NCBI RefSeq assembly: GCF_017744015.1
Contig: NZ_JAGHRA010000009.1
Coordinates: forward strand, 62,001-126,000
Source: Paracoccus sp. R12_2
GTDB lineage: Bacteria > Pseudomonadota > Alphaproteobacteria > Rhodobacterales > Rhodobacteraceae
Reading direction: 5' to 3'
DNA length: 64,000 nucleotides
The number at the start of each line of letters is the position of its first letter. The first letter of the stretch is position 1. The notes beneath the pieces are model-generated. The model worked only from the letters and a program-made list of their open reading frames with translations, searched no databases and had not been told where the DNA came from. Of the stretch, positions 55,475 through 64,000 are shown in pieces. Made by a program: the position numbers and the translations under genes.

Positions 55475-56120
55475 CGGGCACCTCGTAAAAGTCGCGTTCG
55501 TAAATGCTGTCGCCGCCAGCCCGCGCCATGGCCCGCTGATAGGCGGGCCTGGCAGTCATGCGGTCGCGATAGGCGGCAAGTGCGGGATATTCAGCTGTGG
55601 GCAGGAAGCGGAAGACCGCGTCGATATTGAAACCCATCATGCAGTCGGCGGCGGAAAACCCGGATGGCAGCAACGCATCCTGACCGGTCAGATGCCGTTC
55701 CAGGGCGCGCGCGGTCACCGCCAGCCTTTTGGTGTCCAGCTTCATCAGGGGGATCGACCGTGCGGCTGCTGGACGCAGAAAAATATGCTGGATGTTCAGC
55801 GCCTGAAGGATGTTCGCCTGAGTCTCGGCGAAACCGACCCATTCAAGAAACGCGGCGCGGTCGGTCGTGCCGGGTGCCGGGGCCAGGCGACCTTCGCGTT
55901 CGGTCAGGTATTGGACGATCGCGCCGGATTCGAAGATCGCGCGGCCATCGATCTGCAACGCGGGAACCCGGCCCGCCGGCGACATGGCCTGAAATTCCGG
56001 GCTGCGAAGTCCGCCATCGGTCAGCGACCAGACCTGCAATTCGCAGGGCAGACCAAGCTCTTGCAGCAGCCACAGCACCCGCATGGATCGAGAGCCGGGC
56101 ACATGATGCAGCCGGATCAT
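55467..56120 (-). CDS. Glutathione S-transferase family protein
   Basis: Cytosolic GST-like protein of 217 residues with an N-terminal thioredoxin fold (MIRLHHVPGSRSMRVLWLLQEL), the cis-Pro segment RVPALQIDG and ESGAIVQYL for glutathione binding, then an alpha-helical C-terminal domain. The Ser in GSRSMR is a likely catalytic residue. It lies between liuD and liuE and overlaps both, so it is part of the leucine operon; its role there is not known. Confidence 0.88.
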   Translation of the reverse strand: MIRLHHVPGSRSMRVLWLLQELGLPCELQVWSLTDGGLRSPEFQAMSPAGRVPALQIDGRAIFESGAIVQYLTEREGRLAPAPGTTDRAAFLEWVGFAETQANILQALNIQHIFLRPAAARSIPLMKLDTKRLAVTARALERHLTGQDALLPSGFSAADCMMGFNIDAVFRFLPTAEYPALAAYRDRMTARPAYQRAMARAGGDSIYERDFYEVPDA

Positions 56121-58045
56121 GCCGTTTCCTCTTCCTCCAGCCGGATCAGCGGCGCACCGGCCTCGACCTGATCGCCTGCCGCCGCCAGCACCTCGGCCAC
56201 GACGCCGTCGCGGGCGGCGGTCAGGCTGTGTTCCATCTTCATCGCCTCCAGCACCGCCAGACGGTCGCCGGCCTTGACCTGCTGGCCGGCCTCGACATGG
56301 ACCGATTTCACAAGGCCCGGCATCGGCGACAGCGTCAGCGCCTCGCCGCCCGCAACGGCGTCACGCGCCAGCGGGTCCAGCGGCACCAGCGTCACCGTCC
56401 GGCCGCCGAACACGCTGACACCGGCGCTGTGGCGAACGATGCGGTTGCGGCGCAGCGTGTCGTCCACCCACCAGCGTTCGCCCTGCCAACGCACCTCATG
56501 CGGCGTGCCGTCCAGCGTCACACGCGCCGCCCCCGGTCCCAGCACCTCCACCAGCGCGTCACCGCCATCCCAGGATATCGTGCGGCGCAGCGGCTGCCAC
56601 AGCGTCGCGCCGCCCTTGACCGCCGGATCGGCCAGCCCGGCCAGCCCGATCACCGCCAGCGCCCGCGCCCGCGGATCCGGCTCGGCGGCGGCGATCAGAT
56701 CATCCAGATCGCGTGCGATCAGGCCCGTATCCACCTGGCCGGCGCGGAACCCGTCATGCCGGGTCAGCGCGATCAGGAAATCCAGATTGGTGACGGCCCC
56801 CGCCACTTCGGTATCGACCAGCGCGGTTTCCAGCGCCCGCAGCGCGACGGCCCGGGTCGGACCGTGGGTAACGATCTTGGCGATCATCGGATCGTACCAA
56901 GGGCTGATCGTGTCGTCCTGCCGGACGCCGGTTTCGATCCGGGCCCAGTCGGGAAACGCCAGATGCGCCAGCCGTCCGGTCGCGGGCAGGAACCCGGCAG
57001 GCACGTCCTCGGCGTAAAGCCGCGCCTCGAAGGCATGGCCGGTGATGTGCAGATCCTCCTGCCTGGCGGGCAGCGGCTCGCCCGAGGCGACGCGCAACTG
57101 CCATTCGACAAGGTCGATGCCGGTGATCGCCTCGGTCACCGGATGTTCGACCTGAAGGCGGGTGTTCATCTCCATGAACCAGAAACCGTCTTCGCGCAGC
57201 CCGTCGCTGCCATCGACGATGAATTCGATGGTGCCCGCCCCCTTGTAGCCGATGGCCTCGGCGGCACGGACGGCGGCGGCGCCCATGACCTTGCGGATTT
57301 CGGGGGTCATGCCGGGGGCCGGCGCTTCCTCGATTACCTTCTGGTGGCGGCGCTGCAACGAGCAATCGCGTTCGAACAGATGCACGGCGCGGTGTCCGTC
57401 GCCGAAGACCTGAACCTCGATATGGCGGGGTTGCAGGATGTATTTCTCGATCAGGACCGAAGGGTTGCCGAAGGCGTTGCGGGCTTCGGACTGTGCCGAC
57501 GCCAGCGCATCGGCAAAATCCCGTGCATCGTCGACCCGTCGCATTCCCTTGCCGCCGCCGCCCGCGACCGCCTTGATCAGCACGGGATAGCCGATCCGAC
57601 CGGCTTCGGCCTCAAGGTCCGCGGGATCCTGGTTTTCGCCGTGATAGCCCGGCACGACAGGCACGCCGGCCTTTTCCATCAATGCCTTGGCGGCGTCCTT
57701 CAGACCCATTGCGCGGATCGCCCGCGTCGACGGCCCGATGAAAACCAGCCCCGCGGCTTCGACCGCCTGCACGAAATCGGGATTTTCGGACAGGAAGCCA
57801 TAGCCGGGATGGATCGCCTGAGCGCCGGTTGCCCGGGCCGCCTCGATGATCGCGTCGCCCCTGAGATAGCTGTCCGAGGGCGCAGGTCCGCCCAGATGCA
57901 CAGCCTCGTCGGCCATCGCGACATGGCGTGCGGCGCGGTCGGCATCCGAAAATACGGCGACCGTCGCGACGCCCATTCGCCGGCAGGTGTCGATGACGCG
58001 GCAGGCGATTTCGCCGCGATTGGCGATCAGGATCTTCTGGAACAT
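56117..58045 (-). CDS. liuD: Methylcrotonyl-CoA carboxylase biotin-carrying subunit
   Basis: Alpha subunit of 3-methylcrotonyl-CoA carboxylase, 642 residues. It combines a biotin carboxylase domain (about 1-445, [38 protein letters not shown]), a linker domain and a C-terminal biotinyl domain with Lys603 in EAMKMEHSL. Its partner LiuB is 202 bases upstream. Context selects methylcrotonyl-CoA; acetyl- or propionyl-CoA carboxylase alpha subunits have the same layout. A hairpin-like sequence (58073-58093) lies in the gap to liuB. Confidence 0.92.
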   Translation of the reverse strand: MFQKILIANRGEIACRVIDTCRRMGVATVAVFSDADRAARHVAMADEAVHLGGPAPSDSYLRGDAIIEAARATGAQAIHPGYGFLSENPDFVQAVEAAGLVFIGPSTRAIRAMGLKDAAKALMEKAGVPVVPGYHGENQDPADLEAEAGRIGYPVLIKAVAGGGGKGMRRVDDARDFADALASAQSEARNAFGNPSVLIEKYILQPRHIEVQVFGDGHRAVHLFERDCSLQRRHQKVIEEAPAPGMTPEIRKVMGAAAVRAAEAIGYKGAGTIEFIVDGSDGLREDGFWFMEMNTRLQVEHPVTEAITGIDLVEWQLRVASGEPLPARQEDLHITGHAFEARLYAEDVPAGFLPATGRLAHLAFPDWARIETGVRQDDTISPWYDPMIAKIVTHGPTRAVALRALETALVDTEVAGAVTNLDFLIALTRHDGFRAGQVDTGLIARDLDDLIAAAEPDPRARALAVIGLAGLADPAVKGGATLWQPLRRTISWDGGDALVEVLGPGAARVTLDGTPHEVRWQGERWWVDDTLRRNRIVRHSAGVSVFGGRTVTLVPLDPLARDAVAGGEALTLSPMPGLVKSVHVEAGQQVKAGDRLAVLEAMKMEHSLTAARDGVVAEVLAAAGDQVEAGAPLIRLEEEETA

Positions 58046-58247
58046 GTCAGCTCCTGCTGGGAAGGACGAGGGCCGGGGGTTTTACATCCCCGGACCGCCG
58101 TGGGGTATTTGTGCAAAGAAGATGTCATGGCAGGGCATCCTTGCGTCAGCGCAGGCAGGCCACGTCGGAACCGGTCGCCCTCACGATGCGCGTCGCGCAT
58201 GCGGATCGTCATATTACGGTCGGACCCGAAGCGGCACATGGCGGCCA

Positions 58248-59852
<1,605 letters not shown>

Positions 59853-59917
59853 TGGCGGCTCTTTCGCGTTCCGGCTGCGTGGCAGGTTGTCGCAGCCCGG
59901 TCTTCAGGGGCGGTCGG

Positions 59918-59931
59918 TTGATCTGGATCAT
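59918..59931. promoter_or_regulatory. FNR-like box upstream of ompW
   Basis: TTGATCTGGATCAT matches the FNR consensus TTGAT-N4-ATCAA with one mismatch in the final base. It lies 58 bases before the ompW start, so a promoter start about 24 bases before the ATG would place the box near -41.5, the usual activation position. FNR and FnrL boxes of this exact style are common in rhodobacters. Confidence 0.7.
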
Positions 59932-59989
59932 GTCCCCCGCAGGCCCCGCGGGTCACAGCGTCATGCGTGAACATCAAAGGAGCCAAGCG

Positions 59990-60607
59990 ATGAACATCTC
60001 TTGCATCGCAGTCGCAGCCGCGCTTTGTCTGGCTGCCGCCGCGCCGGTTGCCGCGCAACAGGCCGGGGACTGGACGATCGGTCTGGGGATCCACAATGTC
60101 GATCCGCGATCCGACACCGGTACCCTGGCGGGCGGGACCGTCCCGACCAGAATCGACGACAATACCCGGCCCACGGTCACGGTCGAATATTTCCTGCGCG
60201 ACAATCTGGGGGTCGAGCTTCTGGGGGCGCTGCCCTTCAAGCATTCGATCCGCTCGGGCGGCGTGGAAATCGGCACCGTCAAGCATCTGCCGCCGGTGAT
60301 CTCGCTGCAGTATCACTTCGACGCCACGCCGCGGTTGAAGCCGTTCGTCGGCGTCGGCGTCAATTTCACCGGCTTCTGGGACGCCGAGGCCAAAGGGCCG
60401 CTGGCGGGCAGCGATCTGCGCGTCAAGAACAGCTGGGGCCTTGCCGCGCATCTGGGTGCCGATTACTGGTTGAACGACCGTTCGGCCCTGCGACTGGACG
60501 CACGCTGGATCGACATCGACCCCGATGTCGAACTGAACGGCGCGCGGATCGGCCAGGTCCAGATCGACCCGGTCGTGATCGGGGCGGCCTATGTCATGAA
60601 GTTCTAG
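59990..60607 (+). CDS. ompW: OmpW-family outer-membrane protein
   Basis: Small outer-membrane beta-barrel of 205 residues. A signal peptide covers residues 1-23 (ending PVAAQQ). The mature protein starts GDWTIGLGIHNVDPRSDTG and shows the alternating strands of OmpW (VTVEYFLRDNLGVELLG, PPVISLQYHF, VGVGVNFTGFW, DRSALRLDARWIDID), ending in Phe, as outer-membrane barrels do. AAAGGAG precedes the ATG at 59990. It is on the plus strand inside an otherwise minus-strand liu cluster. Confidence 0.9.
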   Translation: MNISCIAVAAALCLAAAAPVAAQQAGDWTIGLGIHNVDPRSDTGTLAGGTVPTRIDDNTRPTVTVEYFLRDNLGVELLGALPFKHSIRSGGVEIGTVKHLPPVISLQYHFDATPRLKPFVGVGVNFTGFWDAEAKGPLAGSDLRVKNSWGLAAHLGADYWLNDRSALRLDARWIDIDPDVELNGARIGQVQIDPVVIGAAYVMKF

Positions 60608-60634
60608 CAAAAGACGGCATTCGGGGGAATGTTG

Positions 60635-60662
60635 ACGGCGCATTCCGCAAGGGGTGCGCCGT
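60635..60662. terminator. Hairpin after ompW
   Basis: ACGGCGCA (60635-60642) and TGCGCCGT (60655-60662) form a perfect 8-bp stem with a 12-base loop. It sits between convergent ompW and the LprI-like gene. No T tract follows, so it is a weak candidate. Confidence 0.45.
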
Positions 60663-60696
60663 GTCACAGAAGGCGGTTTCGGGTGCCGCAGCATCG

Positions 60697-61158
60697 TCAC
60701 CCTCCCTGCATGTCGCGCAGGTCCAGCGCCCGCTGCGCGGTACGCTGCAACCTGCAATAAGCGGCGGCGATGACACGCATGGACCCACCGTCGTAGCGAT
60801 CATAGGCCAGGCCACAATCGGCGTCGCGAAACACGATCCAGGCGCGCTGCGCGGACAGCAGCTGTTCGGCCAGCGCCGGACGGTCGGAGAACGTCTCACG
60901 CAGGTTTCCGTATTCGCGGTTCAGGATATCGTCCCACACGGCGTGTTCGGCCATCGCGCATTCGCTGATGCCGACCGTCGTCTGGCCCTGGGGCTGCGTG
61001 GTCTGACAGGTGTCTGCCGCATCGCCGATGCAGGCGGCCGAGGACGGGTCGGATTGCGCGAAGCACGCCTCGACCGCCGATGGGTCGATCATGTCGTCCT
61101 GCGCCATCACACCGGACGGCAACGACATAATCACGGCCATCAGAAAAGCCCGCATCAT
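60697..61158 (-). CDS. Secreted LprI-like (DUF1311) protein
   Basis: Exported protein of 153 residues with a signal peptide ending at GVMAQDD. Cys-rich mature sequence (VEACFAQSD, AACIGDAADTCQ, GISECAMAEHAVWDDILNREY, QRAWIVFRDADCGLAYDRY) matches the LprI/DUF1311 family, some members of which inhibit lysozyme. The last motif, AWIxxRDxxC, is the family signature. The ATG overlaps the stop of the acyl-CoA synthetase gene (ATGA) and GGAGGAGG lies just upstream, so it is translated with that enzyme. Confidence 0.83.
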   Translation of the reverse strand: MMRAFLMAVIMSLPSGVMAQDDMIDPSAVEACFAQSDPSSAACIGDAADTCQTTQPQGQTTVGISECAMAEHAVWDDILNREYGNLRETFSDRPALAEQLLSAQRAWIVFRDADCGLAYDRYDGGSMRVIAAAYCRLQRTAQRALDLRDMQGG

Positions 61159-62690
61159 TTTTCCTCCTCCGCCAATCGGCGCAGTTCGCGCCGCATCACC
61201 TTGCCCGTCACCGTCAGCGGCAGGCTGTCCAGAAAGCCGATCTCTCGTGGATAGGAATGCGCCGCCGACAGGCGCTTTGCGTGATCCCGCAGGCGGGCGG
61301 CAAGATCATCGGACGGCGCATAGCCATCGCGCAGGACGACATAGGCCTTGACGATCTCGGTGCGCAGCGGGTCCGGCTTGCCGATCACACCCGCCTGCGC
61401 GACAGCGGGATGCTTCAGCAGACAGTCCTCGATCTCGGAGGGGCCGATGCGATACCCCGATGAGGTGATCACATCGTCGTCGCGTCCGACGAAACGAATG
61501 TAGTCGTCCTCGATCACACCCCGATCGCCGGTCAGCAGCCAGTCGCCGCGAAACTTCTCGGCGGTGGCGTCGGGGCGATTCCAGTATCCCAGCATCATGC
61601 TTGCCGCACCCTTGCGGATCGCGATGTCACCTTCGGCGTCGCCGGGAACCCCGTCGGCATCGATCACCTGAACGTCAAAGCCCGGCACGGCCTTGCCGAT
61701 CGCGCCGGGCCGCGGCGCGAACAGCGATCCGGCCGAACTGGCGACCATATTGCATTCGGTCTGGCCGTAGAATTCGTTGATCGTCAGGCCGAAGGCGCGC
61801 CGGCCCCAGTCCAGCATCTCGGCGCCCAGGGTCTCGCCGCCGCTGGCAACGCTGCGAAGGCCGGAAATCGTCACCTCGCCTGCCTTCAGCATCTTCAGCG
61901 CAGTGGGCGGGAAGAACACGTTTCGCACCCCGCAATCAGCGATCAGGCGGCGCGCCGTATCGGCGTCGAATTTGGGCATGCGCGCGGCGACGACCGGAAC
62001 GCCAAGCGCCAGCCCCGGCATCAGCACATCGAACAGGCCGCCGATCCAGGCCCAATCCGCCGGAGTCCACAGGCAGTCGCCCGGCTGGCCCAGAAGGTCA
62101 TGGCTCATCCCCACCCCGGGCAGATGGCCGGTCAGGACGCGATGGCCATGCAGCGCCCCTTTCGGCGCACCGGTGGTGCCCGACGTATAGATGATGACAG
62201 CAGGATCGTCGGGGCCGGTGTCGCGGGTCGCGAAACCGGGGGCCTCGGTCAGACCGTCCTCGGGCACGATCACCCGCAGATCGGGAAAGTCGCGCAGCAT
62301 GTCACGGCCTTCGGGATCGGCGATGACCGTCCTCACCCCGGCATCGCGCAACCGCAGTTCCAGCGCGTCCGGCCCGAACAGCTTGAACAGCGGGACCGAA
62401 ATCGCCGCCGATTTCCAGATTGCCAGATGCGCGGCGGCGGTCCATGCCGACTGGGTGCGCAGCACTGCCACGCGCTCGCCCCGTTCGGCATCCAGCGCGA
62501 CGGCGAGGCGCGCGGTCATCGTGGCCAGTTCACCGAACCTGACCGGGCGCGGCGCCCCGTCATATTCTATCAGCGCCACCTGCCCTTCGGGATGCGAGAG
62601 GCATTGATCGGCCATGTTCAGGCGAGCCGGCAGGTTCCAGCGGAACCCGTCGCGCATCGCCTGATAGTCGGGACCGTCCGGCATCCTCAT
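61155..62690 (-). CDS. AMP-forming acyl-CoA synthetase
   Basis: Acyl-adenylate-forming enzyme of 511 residues. The P-loop is YTSGTTGAPKGALHG, followed by FYGQTECN, TGDRGVIEDDYIRFVGRDDDVITSSGYRIGP and the catalytic Lys in LTVTGKVMRREL. It probably activates acetate, acetoacetate or a branched short-chain acid made in leucine breakdown, but the substrate is not readable from the sequence. It follows ivd by 43 bases and couples to the LprI-like gene. Confidence 0.9.
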   Translation of the reverse strand: MRMPDGPDYQAMRDGFRWNLPARLNMADQCLSHPEGQVALIEYDGAPRPVRFGELATMTARLAVALDAERGERVAVLRTQSAWTAAAHLAIWKSAAISVPLFKLFGPDALELRLRDAGVRTVIADPEGRDMLRDFPDLRVIVPEDGLTEAPGFATRDTGPDDPAVIIYTSGTTGAPKGALHGHRVLTGHLPGVGMSHDLLGQPGDCLWTPADWAWIGGLFDVLMPGLALGVPVVAARMPKFDADTARRLIADCGVRNVFFPPTALKMLKAGEVTISGLRSVASGGETLGAEMLDWGRRAFGLTINEFYGQTECNMVASSAGSLFAPRPGAIGKAVPGFDVQVIDADGVPGDAEGDIAIRKGAASMMLGYWNRPDATAEKFRGDWLLTGDRGVIEDDYIRFVGRDDDVITSSGYRIGPSEIEDCLLKHPAVAQAGVIGKPDPLRTEIVKAYVVLRDGYAPSDDLAARLRDHAKRLSAAHSYPREIGFLDSLPLTVTGKVMRRELRRLAEEEK

Positions 62691-62733
62691 CGCTTCCCCC
62701 TATGGCCACGCCCCGCGGCGCGGCCTTCCGGCC

Positions 62734-63894
62734 TCAGACCAGGTTCATCAGTTCCCGGCCGATCAGCATGCGGCGGATCTCGCTGGTACCTGCGCCGATC
62801 TCCATCAGCTTGGCATCGCGGAACAACCGGCTGACGACGCTGTCGTTCAGGAAACCGGCCCCGCCAAGCGCCTGGACCGCCTGATGCGACTGCACCATCG
62901 CCTGTTCGCTGCAGTACAGCACCGCGCCTGCCGCGTCCTGCCGCGTGACCTTGCCCGCATCGCAGGCCCGCGCCACGTCATAGAGATAGGCCCGCGAGGT
63001 GTTCAGCGCGACATACATGTCGGCGATCTTGGCCTGCATCAGCTGGAACGATCCGATCGGCTGTCCGAATTGCTTGCGGTCGCGGATATAGGGCATGACC
63101 TCATCCAGACAGGCGGCCATGATGCCGGTGCCGATCCCGGACAGGACGACACGCTCGTAATCCAGACCCGACATCAGCACGCGCACGCCGCGGCCTTCAT
63201 CGCCCAACACGTTCTCGAACGGGATCTCGCAATCCTCGAAGATCAACTCGCCCGTGTTGGACCCGCGCATCCCCAGCTTGTCGAAATGCGGGCTGGTCGA
63301 GAATCCCTTCATGCCGCGTTCCACGATGAAGGCGGTGATGCCCTTGCTGCCCGCATCCGGGTCGGTCTTGGCATAGACGATCAGCGTCTGCGCGTCGGGG
63401 GCGTTGGTGATCCAGTACTTGTTGCCGTTCAGGACATAGCGGTCATTCTTCTTGTCGGCCCGCAGCTTCATGCCGACCACGTCGCTGCCCGCCCCTTCCT
63501 CGGACATGGCCAGCGCGCCGACGGCCTTGCCGCTGCACAGGTCGGGCAGGTATTTGGCCCGCTGTTCATCGGTGCCGTTCAGCTTGATCTGGTTCACGCA
63601 CAGGTTGGAATGCGCACCATAGGACAGGCTGACGCTGGCGCTGGCCCGCGCGATTTCCTCGGTCGCGATGACATGCGCCAGATAGCCCATGCCACTGCCG
63701 CCCCAGGCTTCGGGCACGGTGATCCCCAGAAGGCCAAGTTCGCCCATCTCGGTCCACAATTCGTTCGGAAACTCGTTCCGGCGGTCCACCTCGGCGGCAA
63801 GCGGCTTGACCCGCTCTTGCGCCCACCGATGCACCATCTCGCGAAGCGCGTTCACGTCTTCGCCCAGATCGAACTCCATGCCCTGCGTGAACAT
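62734..63894 (-). CDS. liuA: Isovaleryl-CoA dehydrogenase
   Basis: FAD acyl-CoA dehydrogenase that converts isovaleryl-CoA to 3-methylcrotonyl-CoA. It has 386 residues. Conserved features are [49 protein letters not shown], and a candidate catalytic Glu in [15 protein letters not shown] (IVD-type position). The final part has [11 protein letters not shown] and [23 protein letters not shown] lies 7 bases before the ATG. It heads the liu cluster, downstream of a palindromic operator. Confidence 0.94.
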   Translation of the reverse strand: MFTQGMEFDLGEDVNALREMVHRWAQERVKPLAAEVDRRNEFPNELWTEMGELGLLGITVPEAWGGSGMGYLAHVIATEEIARASASVSLSYGAHSNLCVNQIKLNGTDEQRAKYLPDLCSGKAVGALAMSEEGAGSDVVGMKLRADKKNDRYVLNGNKYWITNAPDAQTLIVYAKTDPDAGSKGITAFIVERGMKGFSTSPHFDKLGMRGSNTGELIFEDCEIPFENVLGDEGRGVRVLMSGLDYERVVLSGIGTGIMAACLDEVMPYIRDRKQFGQPIGSFQLMQAKIADMYVALNTSRAYLYDVARACDAGKVTRQDAAGAVLYCSEQAMVQSHQAVQALGGAGFLNDSVVSRLFRDAKLMEIGAGTSEIRRMLIGRELMNLV

Positions 63895-63917
63895 CGAGAA
63901 GCCTCCTCCCGGTTTAT

Positions 63918-63931
63918 TGAACGTACGTTCA
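63918..63931. promoter_or_regulatory. Palindromic operator of the liu cluster
   Basis: TGAACGTACGTTCA is a perfect 14-bp palindrome, 24 bases upstream of the ivd start. It would span roughly +3 to +16 of the predicted transcript, a good place for repression. The half-site TGAACG is typical of TetR-family operators. The regulator gene is not in the window. Confidence 0.7.
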
Positions 63932-63940
63932 TTTAATGCC

Positions 63941-63970
63941 CATTTACGGCATCCACGTCACGCCCGTCAA
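63941..63970 (-). promoter_or_regulatory. Predicted promoter of the liu cluster
   Basis: On the minus strand, TTGACG (-35, 63965-63970) is followed by TAAATG (63941-63946) at 18 bases, or GTAAAT at 17. The palindrome lies immediately downstream. No gene can be supported in 63932-64000; a short open frame on the plus strand from 63937 runs off the window and is not convincing. Confidence 0.45.
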
Positions 63971-64000
63971 GCAAAGCCTGCGCCGGAACGGCGGATGCGT

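Noticed and set aside
63937..64000. Open plus-strand frame at the right edge starting MPIYGIH
   Set aside because: Only 21 codons are visible and it lies within the predicted liu promoter region, so a gene cannot be supported.

Overview
The window is chromosomal DNA, rich in G+C, from an alphaproteobacterium of the family Rhodobacteraceae, most likely Paracoccus or a close relative. Several things point there: NDUFA12 followed by an orphan MlaD-type protein, a DUF2155 protein, aat and accBC; an rpsA-ihfB-lapA-trpF-trpB block; a Rhodobacter-type NAD-dependent formate dehydrogenase (fdsGBA-fdhD-fdsD); choline uptake of the ChoXWV type; and sqdB for sulfolipid. The coding is dense and mostly core. 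I see no insertion sequences, prophage, CRISPR array, tRNA or rRNA, and no gene-free stretch over 300 bases.

Layout. 1-6.1 kb: choline uptake and oxidation to glycine betaine, with betI-betB-betA (betA cut by the window edge) on the minus strand, divergent from choXWV. A perfect inverted repeat fitting a BetI operator lies between the two arms. 6.1-10.5 kb: an ABC-2 polysaccharide export set (KpsM-, KpsE- and KpsT-like) followed by sqdB. 10.6-14 kb: a metallo-beta-lactamase-fold protein, a fused CoA-transferase and a DUF2147 protein. 14.1-16.4 kb: hisA, a small opposing ORF, hisF and hisE. 16.5-24.9 kb: accBC, aat, envelope and complex I accessory proteins, clpP and clpX, pth, DUF2332 and DUF2237 proteins. 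24.9-30 kb: trpB, a GNAT enzyme, trpF, lapA, ihfB and rpsA (minus). 30.2-33.3 kb: a CAP-RTX protein, then a coupled phosphoesterase and lipid kinase. 33.4-40.3 kb: formate dehydrogenase with its LysR regulator. 40.5-45.4 kb: a secreted PPC-like protein and an RND efflux pump with adaptor but no outer-membrane channel. 45.6-53.8 kb: ubiK, a DUF6476 protein, rluD, rpoH, an M48-like membrane protein, a TPR-methyltransferase, NAD kinase, glyA and an EamA exporter. 53.8-63.9 kb: a leucine/isovalerate (liu) catabolic cluster on the minus strand, interrupted by an opposing ompW gene with an FNR-like box.

How the parts work together. Choline entering through ChoXWV is oxidised by BetA and BetB to the osmoprotectant betaine under BetI control. 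The liu cluster takes isovaleryl-CoA through Ivd, LiuBD, LiuC and LiuE to acetoacetate and acetyl-CoA; a 14-bp palindrome over the predicted promoter looks like its operator. Formate dehydrogenase supplies NADH, and its likely LysR box (ATAG-N7-CTAT) overlaps the 3' end of the regulator gene. I found no strong evidence for a wholly new system. The most interesting points are the regulatory palindromes, the export set next to sqdB, the CoA-transferase with an unexplained C-terminal domain, an apparently dead M48-like protein beside rpoH, and the interlocked start codons of rluD and its divergent neighbour.
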